64,000 nucleotides of DNA from Leptodontidium sp. MPI-SDFR-AT-0119. Its lineage: Eukaryota > Ascomycota > Leotiomycetes > Helotiales > Leptodontidiaceae. Shown one piece after another: positions 1 to 12,154 of this stretch (positions are counted from its first letter, which is position 1; each line of letters opens with the position of its first letter). The stretch covers positions 62,001-126,000 of the forward strand of contig JAHLEZ010000017.1 in assembly GCA_020726505.1 (NCBI GenBank), read 5' to 3'. Under the pieces are notes generated by a model. That model saw only the letters and a program-made list of their open reading frames with translations. It was not told the origin of the DNA and did no database searches. Position numbers and translations under genes: made by a program.

Positions 1-3000
1 CATGCTTTCCTTATCTTCCACTGCCACTCCAACACTTCCAATCTTCTGGTGCATCTCATCTTCATGATGATTTCTGGGTTTGATAACTCTGGTTGGATGA
101 TCAATTTGCATATCAGACGAAGAGTCTCATAAAACCCGGCTTTTGTTGCATGAGTTGTGTGTGGTTTTGCAAATCATCGTTTCATCGACGCTTGTTGGAT
201 GGATGGATGGATGGATGGACGTGTGAGTCGCCTCTGAAAAATCAGGGGTCTGATGCTGTCATAGCTGCCGGGTTGATGCTCATCCATACAGTACATCCAT
301 CATCCATCATCCATCCCTATCGAGATTAATTTATTTCTATGAATAGAAAAAGATGGGTCTCGCCCGTCCCTCGTTTTCCTTCTTGTCAAGACCAGCCATC
401 TTTTTGAGATTTTATCTGGGACGTTTTTATTACTCAAATGCAGTCCATCATGTCCTGCTTTTAGTCCTGCAGTAGTGTGTGTCTGCTTCCACCAATTCAT
501 GTCGTCAGCAGCCACGACGCCTCACCCGTCCTGTCACTTATCCCGTTTTGAAACCACCCATCAAAAACACCTTTTCAAACGAGAAGCCCAAACTTTAACC
601 TCCCCGAACCTTTCAACTTTTCCAAAACTCAATATTCATTATTCAAGCTTAAAGGTCTGAGCCTCGAAAGAGCTTTTTGTTTAATAAGGTTGGACGAGCA
701 GAGCAGGGTGAGTGGAAGGGAAAGCCAAGCCAAGCCTTTTTCTTCCTGTTGGTGCGTTCGCGCTTCTAAAGGTCCCGCCGCCAGAAAGCTTTGGCCTCCG
801 TCCGTGTCAGAGGCTCTGAGCCCTACAGTCTCTCATCTGCCCGATGCTGAACGGGCGAGTAGGAGGGTACCTAGAAAAGTAATTCTATTAGTGATTCGGG
901 AAAGAAAGAAATTCGGCTCGGCTTCTGCTTCTGCTTTGTACCCGGATCAGAATCGGGATCAAAATCGACCTGTCTGCCAGGCTGTTTGGGGGAAAAGCCG
1001 GTTAGAGCAGTAGTTTGGAAGCTTTGGAAGTAGATAGCCTAATTTTGATGCAGCGAAGATGGTGTCGATTGAATGTTGTGTGGGTGTGGTGCTGGGTGAT
1101 GGCATTCTTGGGTCTTGTTAATCGGAGGCAGCTGGAAGGGCAAGCAGTACTTCTAGAACAGATGAATAGCTAGCTGGAGACACCGCTTGAGATTGTGGCT
1201 CTGGAAAGGAAAGGCTGCTTAAATTTAAGTAGCATAAGGACTGCGAGTAGATTACGTACGAAATACTGGTCTTTTACGGTTGTCTTTCCGCAAAAGACAT
1301 GTGGGAGAGCAGGTATTCCATATGGATATATTTTCCCAATCCCTCCCTCAAAGTCCGTCCTCAATTCCAAGTCTCGAAGCTCCTACTCTCGACCCCTTGA
1401 GGGTCATCTTTTCATACCCAGCCTTGCATCCACCCCCGCATTCCACTTGTCACAATACAACCTGGAAGACAATGCCAGCGGCTCTGATCCATCCTGCTGC
1501 ATGCATCTCCAGCTGCCAAACCTGAACCCACCCTCAATCCAACCAGGCCCAGTCCAAGCTAGGGCTCCCATCTCATCCTTGATATCGTGCCTCGGAACCA
1601 GCTCCTCGGGATACTTTCTTTCCTTTACCTTAGCAGACCGCAGACTGCAGACCGCAATTGCGAATTCCCGATCCCAGCCCCATGATTTTTATCCGAGCCG
1701 TGTGTGCTTGTGAAGCGTTGTACCTGCATACATACCTAGGTTGGTACGGATCTAGCTAGCTAGATAAGTACAAACCTTGATTGAGAAAAGTCGCCTGGGA
1801 TCACTTTTCTCGGGTTCAGCCTTCTTTCGATATTGTTGTACTTGCATGGTTTGGGCCAGGTATATTTATATATAGATAGGTAGCTGGACAAGGAACTCGT
1901 GACGGAGTTACACGATGGTTTGTGGCTTAAGCCACAGACAGGTGCTGCAGGTTGTCAGTTCATTCATTATCTTAAGCTATCTTGAAAGAGCTGCGAACTC
2001 CCGCTGTCATTAGGTAATTGACAGGTAATTGACAGCTGACAAGGTGCAGGCTGCCTGGTGGGGATGCATGTGTTTGCGCCTTGAGTGTTGGACAGCATGT
2101 TGTATGTAGTACGGTGGTAGTACAGAAGTCTCTGCTTCATCTCGTCTTGCAAGTCTGCGAGGAGGTTTGCTACTTCTCGTGAATTATTTCCCTGCATTCA
2201 GAGTTGGACAAAGCAAAGCATAGCAGAGTAAAGCTCCAGCTCGTCTTATCGCCGACATTTATTTCACCGACTGCAAGGTGGTTTGGCGGCCCCGGGCTAA
2301 GATAAGATCAACCTTATTCTTAACATTCTAGAAAGTCCAGACCAAACCAGACAGCCCAACCAGACCAGCCTAAGAAAGCCGAGGCTTCGGGCACTGCATG
2401 TCATCCACTCCCTTGCCTGTCGTCTTTTACTGTAATAATCGGACCCCTGAATCATGACTTATGTTCAAGGATTCTTCAAGGATGATTCGAGCGGGTAAGA
2501 GGGTCCGATTACAAGGGACGGATCAATTGTCCAAGAAGGCAGGAGGTCGTGTACGGAGGTAAGGGGTACGGCATACGATGAACAACTTCTCCTATTCAAA
2601 GAATATTTTCCAATTAATAAATATATATGAGTAGGTACCAACCAGCCCCAACTCTGATTAGTGGTATGGTACTGTACTCGCATGACTTTTGTAAGGCCGG
2701 CCTCGAATCAGGTCAAGCCTTCCCAACTCAGATTATCTTTATGTCTCTATCTGAATTCCATTCCTTGCCTTACTGTACAGTACTGTACACCCCTCTCGCC
2801 AGATGCTGCCCTCCACTCACACTCATATGCTACCTACCTGTAGCATGTCAGCGCAAGTAACGAGTAAGTGGTGTTGCTGCTGCTTTGCACTTTGAGGAAA
2901 CGTGACCCCGGGAGATCGCCCCATTCCCTCTCCCTCACTGCATACATGGCCAGCCTATCACATCTCCGGGTGCAATTAACCACAGCTGGCCCTCTCCGAC

Positions 3001-3713
3001 TCTGAACATCCTCCCTCATCGCCACCTTCAACATTTCGGTGTCTCCCACCACCACCACCTCAATTACAGAGCATGAAATGACTTCACCACACAATCCAAA
3101 GCCCTCGCTTCGGTCAGGCCCTACCCACATGGCTTCTCCCACGAGGGCAAAAAGTAGGGCAGCCGGCGTCCACCGGGGCTTCTCTCTCGCCAAACGCTCC
3201 CAAGCAGCATCGCCAAGAGACATCAACCCCAACAAGGCCATCTCGCCCGTCTTTCAGCGATCAAAAATCCACCCGCCAAGCTGCAGAGGAACTTGGCAAG
3301 CAAAGCCTATCGACCCTGCAGCAAATAGAATCGTCAAACCTGTAACTGCTCCGAGATAAGCATCCCGTCGCAGAGAAAGCTCTATAAGTGACCGAGTGCC
3401 GACTGTAGAGGAACGAAGAAACAGAGAGTGTGTGAGCGATAGACTGTGAGGTCGAGCAATCGAACAAGCGAGTGAAGATAGGCAGAAAGACAGACAGACA
3501 GTTTGGCCAACAGTCAGTCAGGTTAACGAACGACAACCTCGCTTTTGTTGCTTTCGCTTCGATCTTCGAACGACAATCAACCACCGACCTGCAACCTTGA
3601 ACAGCCAACGCGCTTCCTTCGATCTCCCTTTGAGCTTTGCACTGCGATATTTGCAATTCAACCCTAGCTAACCAGCTTATTTATTTGCTTGCTCAATCAC
3701 TGAGCTATTCAAG
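1..3713. other. Gene-poor region and leader upstream of the purine permease
   Basis: I see no convincing gene in this 3.7-kb stretch. The open frames are short, overlap on both strands, and show no domain, signal peptide or splice pattern. It holds simple repeats (GGAT units near 197-219, a CAT/CCAT tract near 295-315, a CAGA tract near 3489-3500) and pyrimidine-rich sequence. The last 300-400 bases, with CAGACAGA and CAACC tracts just before the permease ATG, look like its promoter and 5' leader. Confidence 0.6.
197..219. repeat. GGAT tetranucleotide microsatellite
   Basis: Five to six uninterrupted GGAT units. It lies in non-coding DNA, and a related CCAT/CAT tract follows about 80 bases downstream. 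Confidence 0.8.
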
Positions 3714-5935
3714 ATGGTTGGCTTCACCAAGAAGATCAACGATGCTGTCGCAGCAAGCTTCATCGGCCGACGCTTTCGTCTGATGGGCTCTGGCCACCCA
3801 AAGGCTCGTGAAGGTTCAAGATTCCTCACTGAGATCCGAGCTGGCCTGGCTACGTTCTTCGCCATGGCCTATATCATTTCGGTAAGTAGATTGATGTTTT
3901 TACCTGAATCCGAATCCCAATTTCGAGTTCAGGTTTGGATCAAACTTTCGAAGAACAAGCTGACAGTTCGCTCCAGGTCAATGCAAACATCATGACATCC
4001 AGTGGAGGAACCTGTGGTGCTTGCGAGATCTCCGAAGGTGGAAGCCCATTCGAATGCCCAGCCCAGCCCGAGTACGCCCTCTGCTTGAACCGCATGACTC
4101 GTGACTTTGTAACTGGAACTGCTGCCATTGCTGCCCTTACCTCCTTCTGCATGGGTCTCTTCGCCAACATGCCAATTGCTCTTGCGCCTGGTATGGGATT
4201 GAACGCCTACTTTGCCTTCACGGTTGTGGGACCTTATGGATTCGGACCAGTTAGCTACAACCTTGCTCTGACGGCTATCTTCATTGAAGGTTTCGTCTTT
4301 GTGGGACTTTCGCTGCTGGGTATGCGACAATGGCTTGCTAGAGCTATTCCAGCCTCTATCAAGCTTGCTTCCAGTGTCGGTATTGGTCTCTTCTTGAGTA
4401 AGCCTGCCTATCTCCCCAGAATGAAATTCAGCTAATAGAAATAGCTATCATCGGCTTGACCTACTCTGCAGGTATCGGTGCCATCACAGGAGCTACATCC
4501 GTCCCCCTCGAACTCGCTGGCTGTGCCATGGCAGACCGTGATCCCGACACTGGATTCTGTCCCCCTGGAGTCGACAAAATGGCCTCGCACACCATGTGGG
4601 TAGGAATCTTCTGTGGTGGTTTCCTCACAGCCGTTCTCCTCATGTACAAGGTCAAGGGTGCGATTATTGCCGGTATCTTGCTCGTCTCAATCATCTCCTG
4701 GCCACGATCAACAAGCGTCACCTACTTCCCACACACTCCTCTTGGAGATGACAACTTCAACTTCTTCAAGAAAGTCGTCACTTTCCGCCCTATCCGCGAG
4801 ACTCTCGGCGTCAATGAGTGGAATCTCGGTGGTGCGTCTGGGCAGTTCGGTCTTGCGCTTATTACCTTCCTCTACGTTGATATCTTGGATTGTACCGGTA
4901 CTTTGTACTCCATGGCTCATTTCTCCGGTGCAATTGATCCCGAGACTCAGGATTTTGAGGGTTCGGCTGTTGCGTACTTGGTTGATGGTAAGTTCATTCA
5001 CCCTCGGCTCTCACACCTTCCGTCCAAATATCAGACAAAATCACAAAAAACCACCCTCATACCAGTCATCTCAAAATCAGATGTATAAAATCACAAGAAT
5101 CCAAGCTAACGCACCCCATAGCATTCGGTATCTCAATCGGCTCCCTCTTCGGTCTCTCCCCAGTAACAGCATTCATCGAATCCGGTGCCGGTATTTCCGA
5201 AGGCGGAAAGACTGGAATCACCGCCATGGTGACCGGCCTCTGCTTCTTCATCTCGATCTTCTTCGCACCAATCTTCGCATCCATTCCTCCATGGGCCACA
5301 GGCTGTACATTGATCATCGTCGGCGCCATGATGGCCACTGCCGCTAAGGACATTAATTGGAAGTACTTCGGAGATGCTCTCCCAGCCTTCCTGACGATCG
5401 CTATCATGCCCTTCACGTACTCCATCGCTTATGGTCTCATTGCTGGTATCATCTCGTATATCGTGCTGAATACCATTGCGTGGGTCGTTGAGAAGGCTAG
5501 TGGTGGACGTATTGTCCCAGCTGATAAGGAGTTCAAGGAGCCTTGGACTTGGAGAATCAAGGGCGGTTTGTTGCCAGGCTGGATCGTTCGTGCTATGAAG
5601 GGGTATGTTCCCCCCAATTCCCTTTTTCTCTATACCTACCGCCCCTCATTCCCGTACATCTCCATATATATATATCTAAATATATAACCACACCTCAAAA
5701 AAACAAAACAAAAAACTAACTCCCCACCCCCTAAAACAGCAAAAAGGATTTCTGGCACGAAGATCACACACCCACACCCATCAGCGCCAGCCCCGTCCCA
5801 TCAGACGGCGCCTCCGCGCACGCAGATGCAGACGCAAAAGAGACATCCGCAATCACCAACACCACCAACACCACCGATAAGAACCCCGCCACACCACCTG
5901 TGGTCGACGAGGAGAAGCGTCGGAAGTTGGCTTGA
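3714..5935 (+). CDS. azgA: AzgA-type purine (adenine/guanine/hypoxanthine) permease
   Basis: Plasma-membrane proton symporter for purine bases, AzgA branch of the nucleobase permeases. Five exons assemble in frame: 3714-3881, 3977-4397, 4445-4987, 5122-5602 and 5740-5935, giving about 602 residues, close to the roughly 580 of Aspergillus AzgA. Donors are GTAAGT, GTAAGC, GTAAGT and GTATGT. The protein opens with MVGFTKKINDAVAASFIGRR, the usual amphipathic start, then has many hydrophobic helices with family-like patches (FFAMAYIIS, ALAPGMGLNAYFAFTVVG, LYVDILDCTGTLYSMA, SPVTAFIESGAGISEGGKTG). The C-tail is hydrophilic, rich in Ala, Asp and Thr, ends EEKRRKLA and is probably cytosolic. The start is the first ATG of the frame after a long leader. 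Family assignment is strong; substrate preference among purines is inferred. Confidence 0.93.
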
Positions 5936-7634
5936 TTGGCTTAGCTTTGGCAATTCTTGATTGCCATCCTAAGCCTCTCTCTCGTTAAAAAATAAAAAAA
6001 ATTTCTGCTTGCTTGCTTGCGGATTCCCCAAGTTGCTTATTTTCTACATTCGACTTTTTCTTTGGCGAACTGTTTTTTAATTTGATGAGATGAGAGAGAG
6101 GAAGGGATGGAAGGGACTGTAGGATACGAGTGGATATGAATATGATGAGAGATGCTTGGATGGTGGTGCGGAAGTCGATTCGATCCGATCGGATTGGATT
6201 GGATTGCTGGACTGCTTGCCAGCTAGCTAGAGAGCCAGACAGATACTAAGATATAGAGATGAGATGAGATGAGAGAGATGAGAAAGAGAAATTGAACCTT
6301 CCTTCCATTTTGGAGGAGTTCATTCACATACAGAAATAATTCAGTCTCCTATTTTTGACTTGATTTAATGTGATGTCAAACTCCACTCGGTCGGTGTATT
6401 TTTGATGCGAGATCTCTTCGTCTGAGAGAATTATTGTGAAGTGAGTGATGAGCTGGATCTGCCATGGACACTATATATATATATATATTTATATAGCGAA
6501 GCCCAGAAGTATAACCGAGCAATGCGATTGCACAGCACATCATGCCTCACTCAAAATCTCGAACTGAAAAGTAGACTGTTGTGGCTTTGCGAACGGTTGG
6601 GTTGGAATATTATAGCAGATGTCCGCCCGTGCAAGGCGTGTATACTGGATGATGCTATTTTGTTTATACAGTACGTATGTAAATACGAATCGAAAAAGAA
6701 CATTCCTGAACTTAAACTTTACCTTGAAATTCTTCATCTGAAACTTTACCCTTCGAGACTAAGCTGTAATACGATGTCTGACTAGATAGTCTGGTCCTGC
6801 ACTTTCTAGTTCAAATCCAGAGATTCGAATGCGTGATGAGGAGATGCTCTGTCTCGCTTCTTACTCATGTTTGACTCTTGAGGAATAGGAACAGGTTTAT
6901 AAGTAGTATGTACGTAGGCAGGTAGGTAGGAGAGGAGAGTTGTATTTGGCTTTGTCTTAGAGAGAAGAGATGTGAAATTAGTGCCTTTGGCGGTTGTGGG
7001 GGTGTATATGTTTATGTTTTTGTATATGTTTGGCTGAGTTGAGTTGAGTTGAGATGAGCGTGGAGGGGTGGGCTAGAGATAGAGATGAAGATAAGGAAGG
7101 TATAAATTGGTATTACTGTATCTTTGATATCATTTCGAGTTGAAGAATAATGAAAGCATGAATATGTGGAAGGTGGGTAGCTATTGCAACCAGGTAGATG
7201 ACCACCATATCTACAAATGGATATATAACGAATACACCAAAACCGATAGAGGGAAAAAGAAAAGTGACAGGGAGGATGAGATAGATGGGAGATAGATATA
7301 TCAGAGGACGTGTTAATGTTGATGTGATGCGGATGCGGTATCCTATCCTGCCCTATCCTAAGCCCATGGCAGTGAGAGAGAGAGATATGCCATTCCGTAC
7401 GTACGATGCGATGCTGATGCAGATTTCCCACCGAAAATTCAATCCCTACCTATGCCAATGCCAATGCCTGCCTGTCTTAATGCTACCTACCTACCCAATG
7501 CCGCTCGCTCAAAAAATGCTCCCACGAAAATGCCCATCCTGCTTAAACAACCCATTCCCGCAATGCAAAAATGCAAGAACCCAAACATCAAAAAGCCAAG
7601 ACAAAAACTATCACCGCAAAGAGAGAAAATACGA
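5936..7634. other. Intergenic region between convergent genes
   Basis: Holds the 3' ends of the permease and of the ligase-like gene on the other strand. Several simple repeats are present (TA dinucleotides near 6472-6489, GATGA units near 6258-6273, GAGTT units near 7035-7050). The short open frames on both strands look like chance. No gene is supported. Confidence 0.6.
6472..6489. repeat. TA dinucleotide microsatellite
   Basis: Nine TA units followed by a TTTATATA tail, in the 3' intergenic region of the permease. Confidence 0.8.
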
Positions 7635-9373
7635 TCAAATCGTGCCCTGAAAGTGTTTCCTCACAGGATCGAACTCCAACTCCACACCCCTATCCAGCTT
7701 CGCAAAACTCTCCAAGACCCTCCAATCGAAAATAGGGATATGTTCCGGATTCCCATTCTTGTTTTTCCAGCCGAGTTTCCTGATGGCTCTCTCGGCCTGT
7801 TTGCAGAACTGGACGGTTTGGTCTGGGCGTGTGATGTCGACTAGGATGAATTTCTTGACGCGGCGTCCGGATTTGGAACGTCGTGGGACGGTAGGGTGGG
7901 AGAGGGAGGTGAGGTTTTTGAGGTGGTGTGCGCCGTGGTAGGGGATGAGTTTGGTGAGGAGGTAAGGGTTGGAGAGGAGGCAGGGGGAGAGGATAAATAA
8001 TGCTGAGGAGAATTGACACCGTTTTTGAGTTAGGAGACATTTCCCTGTGCTGAAGCTAACGGGAGAGGCTGTGGTGGGTTTTGGATGTAGTCTGGATTGG
8101 GAGTTTCGCCTGCTTGAGGAGGCCGTTGAATTCTTTTCTTGAGATCGAGGCTGGGATTGCTGGCTTTGGCTTCCAGAGGGTATGTTGGATGAAATCTGGC
8201 CGAGAGCATTTCGCTTAGGAAGGGCGTTGGTCTGTGGTGGAGCTGGATGGATGCGTGATGTGGCCGGAAGAGAAGAAGTGGGTGGAGATGCAAGCTTCTG
8301 GAAAGTCTGTCCAGCTTTCGGCGCTGATGAAATCTGGATGGGAGAGAATGTTGCGGCAGTTAGAGGGGCAATGACCTTAACTGGTGCTGAGAGTGTTGAT
8401 GATTGCGGATCCCAGCCTATGCGATATCGAGATGCAGGTTTCGGTGCCACTTCTGGGGGAGGCAAGATTGGCGAAGACGTTGGTGGTGTCAGTGACAGAC
8501 GGGCAGAATCCTTCCGCATAATGCCCTTCTTCACGCGGGTGCCAGTCCTTCGCTCTGGAGTTGGTGGCTCTGGTGGAAACTGGAATGTAGCTGAGAGAGA
8601 ATGTGGTAAATGGGTTACATTACCAGGTAGTGGGAAGCTGTCAGGAAGTGTAACAGGGCCGTAGTTCTTGATGATGATCCGAGTCAACCACTTGGCTTCC
8701 CGAGGCTGGAGTCGCGTGTAAAGTTTTTCCAACACCTCTATCCTGTCTGGTGGATTCTCATTTTGTTCCTTGAGGGACTTTACTGCCAGTGAAGAGCCAT
8801 CATTAAAAATGGCTATTCGAAGCAGTGACTGATCGATTTCTTCCACCGATATCTTGCTGGCAGTAGCGCTGTATGGGGTCTAAAACATGTCAGTCGAGGA
8901 TAAAATAGACAGGGATAACCCAAGAGTGCTTTAGGTTGAAGCAAAACACCACCAGGATCAAGCTTTCCGTCTCGAGTTTTGACGTTTGTCATAGCTTCAC
9001 TTACAATATTCATTTCCCGCATGATCTGGCAAAGACGCAAACCAAGATCCCCATTATTGTGAGCCTCATCTCTCCGCTGCTTCAACTTTTCATACATCGG
9101 AGTCGGCATCTTGAATATCCTTGCAAGGATTTGTTCCAAGTATTCTTCCACCCCATATTCTCGATCAGTTTGCCTTTCTGGTTTCAAGATCATCAAGACA
9201 GATTTGCTGTTTGTGTCTTGCGCATTGATCCTCCATCGGTGTGTTATAAACCAGGAGATAAGTGAGTCCTTAGTCTGAGAAACTCGGTCTCTTTGTAGAA
9301 GTGGTACTTCTCTGACACATATCCCCTCGATTTTGTCCAGCAGGTCACACACGTACACAAAAGGGAACGGCAT
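7635..9373 (-). CDS. DNA ligase IV-like protein with N-terminal and BRCT domains but no catalytic core
   Basis: Exon 1 runs 9373-8948 and exon 2 8879-7635, about 556 residues. The 68-bp intron has a GTTTTG donor, a CTGAC branch site and a TTTTAG acceptor; the donor is chosen by frame and is the least certain point. Residues 1-200 resemble the DNA_ligase_A_N domain of ligase IV relatives (PFPFVYVCDLLDKIEG at the start, later REAKWLTRIIIKNYGPVTLP). A normal ligase would now enter the adenylation domain with its KxDG lysine. Here the chain goes straight into a Pro/Ser-rich disordered stretch (KKGIMRKDSARLSLTPPTS) and ends in a BRCT-like segment (FILVDITRPD, then IFDWRVLESFAKLDRGVELEF with the conserved Trp). 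No nucleotidyltransferase or OB-fold motif is visible. If real, it could act only as a scaffold or regulator in end joining, which is inference. Confidence 0.68.
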
Positions 9374-10277
9374 GATTTCTGCGATTCATGGCAGGTTTGA
9401 GAAAGGCAAAAGGTTGAAAGAGGAAGAGTAGTGGCGAGTAGGGTGTGTTCCTAGTCGAGATATCGAAGTGTGGTAGTAAATGAAAGATTCGAAAATTGAA
9501 TCCTTGACTGGCCAGTGATAGATAGGTAATGCTGGCGGGGGATAAAGTCAAAGAGTCATTTGTCAAGGGATGTCGGAACAACTGATCTGATGCGACCGTG
9601 CAATAATAGCGGCCGAGGGTGAAGAATGACGTGTCGATATCTGAATGGTCATAAACATGTGGACTTCATTGCACGTAGTCGCAACGGCGTGAATTCTGAC
9701 CGGAAGTTGTTATGCAATAAAGGCTCGAATACTAAAGCCAGTGGATGATGTGAATATCTGTGGTTGTTGATGATGTTGTCGGCGACGTGTTGCTTTGTTT
9801 ACCATGCAGAGAGAGGACGTGAAGTGCATCTGATATACTTGCGTGTTCCCGTGACCACGAGCCATGGGTGGCGCTATTTTAGCGTGACGCCATTCCCTTT
9901 CCAGCCTTCCAATCTAAAGGGCCTTGTTTCCCCGGCTATCAAGATCTGGGACCTTTCCTCCTGAATCTGAATCAACTCTCACTCATTCGTGCTGCACCCG
10001 ACCAGACAGAAATGGTCTGAATCCCCTCATTTACACTCCTGCTACATAATATAATTCTTGCATATATAATGCCTATATGACTGTTACATACGGACCAGCT
10101 TCTTGTTATTATTTGTTGATTTTTCTTGGCGGCTCGAATTGTTTTGTTGACTTTCAGCAAAGCACCCTCCGACGCAAACGACACCTTCTTTTCTGGCTGA
10201 CCCTCGCACAACGAACCGCATCCCCCTCCATCCTCGAACACGAAGCTCTGCAGCTGTCTCCAAGCACGTTATGCAAC
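9374..10277. promoter_or_regulatory. Divergent promoter region, ligase-like gene and coiled-coil gene
   Basis: 900 bases between two divergent start codons. The right-hand frame stays open upstream of 10278 back to an ATG at 10077, but that extension (Leu/Phe-rich, then Arg-rich) does not look like the protein that follows. I treat it as 5' leader. No other gene is seen. Confidence 0.5.
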
Positions 10278-11882
10278 ATGGCATCCAACCGTCGACGATC
10301 ATCAGTTAACCGCGCGTCGGTGGAGTCGATTCTGCATTCAGGGGAATCTACTCAACCGGCAGCTGCACCAAGTCCACACGTCGGAACTTCCCCCAACAGA
10401 GCACAGTTCGCGATGTCTCCCCCTCCTCGACCAGCAATGGGCCATGCTCGTGCATTGTCTTATACACCTCGACGACCCAATCGATTGTCATTGAGTTTCC
10501 CGGTCGCTCCGAATACCAACGGGAACGAATCTGCAAGAGCAACACCCACATCTTCGAATATACCATCATTCCCTCCGACCCCAATAGAACAAGCATCTAT
10601 ACCATCGCCAGATGAACATAATACATTTTTGGTTGCTCTTGCTGGGCAGGAGCGGAAAGTGTTGGAGTTGAAGGAGGAACTGGCCAAAGCCGAGGGAGAA
10701 TTGACCAATTTGAAGAGGCAATATGCACGCCACGAAGCATCCAGAAAGAGGGCAGAAGTGCGGCACATAGAACCATTGCAGACCGTTGCAATTGAAGGTT
10801 CTAGCAACGACGATCCATCAATTATGTCACGGCAGAGTGCAGATATGGACAGGCGAAGAGCCCTGCTCAATAACCTCAATATACCCAAGGAGACGCGGAG
10901 GAAATTCTCAGGTGCTCATACTCGGACCCTCTCGCTACTTTCACCTGAGCGATCCAATTTCCATCAACCTCAGCCATTCCCACCAGTCATAGAGTCATCA
11001 GCCGAAAACCAGGGAATACCGAAGAGTCTGACGATGCCGGATACCAGTCAAGGGCTAAGAAGAATCTCCTCCAGTCGTGCGAATGCAAGACACTCATATC
11101 AAATCGGTGTACCTCTGGGCGCAAAACAACTTGCTGAGGACCTGAAATCCGGAATGTGGACCTTTCTTGAGGATTTACGCCAAGCAACGGTTGGAGACGA
11201 GGCGGTCAACGGAACTACAAGCAGATCAAATCTGGAGCCTACCCCAGGTGGACCTGTGAGGAAGAGCAGCAAAAGCAGTTTAGCAAGCGATCGCAAGCGG
11301 GGGCAGTCACCTCGTTCTATGTCTCCTCGGACCTGGGAAACTTTGACTGGTAGCAGCCCACTCATTGATTTGGGAGATGAGGAGCCAGTCCGCCCCAGAG
11401 CAAGGTCTCCATCTACGATCAAAAAATCTCGACCACTTTCTCTTGCGGCACCCCCTTTGGACGACCTGGATGATGACTGGGCTGCATGGGATTCTCCAAT
11501 CCCAAAATCTCCTCGTTGGAGTGGAAGCACGACGGTCTCGAATCCGGCAACACCATCTAATGGGAACGATGATGAAAACGTCAAGTATGAGAGAACCTCC
11601 GCACTACCACCATTTATCAGTATTAACAGCACTAGAATCATTGGACAACCCGCAGACGAGCTCAATACTCCAACAAAGCGCACAGATATTCAATGGCCAG
11701 CGTTAGACAACCTAAACTTGAGCCCCGGTGCTCTCAAGGGTAATTTGCAGCGCACCATGTCGACCATCATGAAGGAATGGGAGAAGACAACCAACACGCT
11801 AAAGGAGGATCAATCGGATCAAATCCTAACTGGCTCAGAAGCTGAGTCTAGCACCGAAGAGGTTGCTATGATGTCAAGATGA
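10278..11882 (+). CDS. Disordered Ser/Pro-rich coiled-coil protein (DUF4048-like)
   Basis: Single-exon gene of about 534 residues. The start at 10278 begins MASNRRRSSVNRASVESILHSG, which resembles the opening of fungal DUF4048-type proteins; I recall that family only loosely. The chain is mostly low-complexity Ser/Pro/Arg. A short coiled coil near residues 113-150 (QERKVLELKEELAKAEGELT) is followed by basic and Ser-rich stretches. Patches likely to be conserved include MDRRRALLNNLNIPKETRRKF and GAKQLAEDLKSGMWTFLEDL, the latter a probable amphipathic helix. Another Trp-rich acidic patch reads DDLDDDWAAWDSP. Many SP and RxxS sites suggest a phosphorylated cytoplasmic regulator. No enzyme motif, membrane helix or signal peptide is visible, and function is unknown. 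It is convergent with the oxidase gene downstream. Confidence 0.8.
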   Translation: MASNRRRSSVNRASVESILHSGESTQPAAAPSPHVGTSPNRAQFAMSPPPRPAMGHARALSYTPRRPNRLSLSFPVAPNTNGNESARATPTSSNIPSFPPTPIEQASIPSPDEHNTFLVALAGQERKVLELKEELAKAEGELTNLKRQYARHEASRKRAEVRHIEPLQTVAIEGSSNDDPSIMSRQSADMDRRRALLNNLNIPKETRRKFSGAHTRTLSLLSPERSNFHQPQPFPPVIESSAENQGIPKSLTMPDTSQGLRRISSSRANARHSYQIGVPLGAKQLAEDLKSGMWTFLEDLRQATVGDEAVNGTTSRSNLEPTPGGPVRKSSKSSLASDRKRGQSPRSMSPRTWETLTGSSPLIDLGDEEPVRPRARSPSTIKKSRPLSLAAPPLDDLDDDWAAWDSPIPKSPRWSGSTTVSNPATPSNGNDDENVKYERTSALPPFISINSTRIIGQPADELNTPTKRTDIQWPALDNLNLSPGALKGNLQRTMSTIMKEWEKTTNTLKEDQSDQILTGSEAESSTEEVAMMSR

Positions 11883-12154
11883 AGAACTGTAATGAGCTGG
11901 TGGGATTTGATTGGCGTGATTGGGATAATGATGATTGTCTTTCTCATGACGGATGAGCTTAACGAAAACACGAAAACTGGATACATATCTGTATATAAGG
12001 ATGGTATATTTTGGACATTAATGATCTTGGAAAGCTTTTCCCTGTCTTGCGCGAATCTATGTATTGGTGATCTACTTCCCTGCCCAGTGGTATCCAATTT
12101 GTTTTATCTACTTTCCGTTGCTTCCTTCTCCAGGAGCCTCCTGTCAGCTCCACC

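Noticed and set aside
93..3359. Several 60-170-codon frames on both strands upstream of the permease
   Set aside because: They overlap each other, start in repeats, and have no domain, signal peptide or intron logic. Best explained as chance frames in promoter DNA.
6790..6835. GTTCAAATCC, a tRNA B-box-like string
   Set aside because: No matching A box, acceptor stem or anticodon arm could be found around it.
10077..10277. 67-codon upstream extension of the coiled-coil protein
   Set aside because: In frame but hydrophobic then Arg-rich, unlike the disordered protein that follows. The ATG at 10278 gives the family-like start, so the extension is more likely leader.
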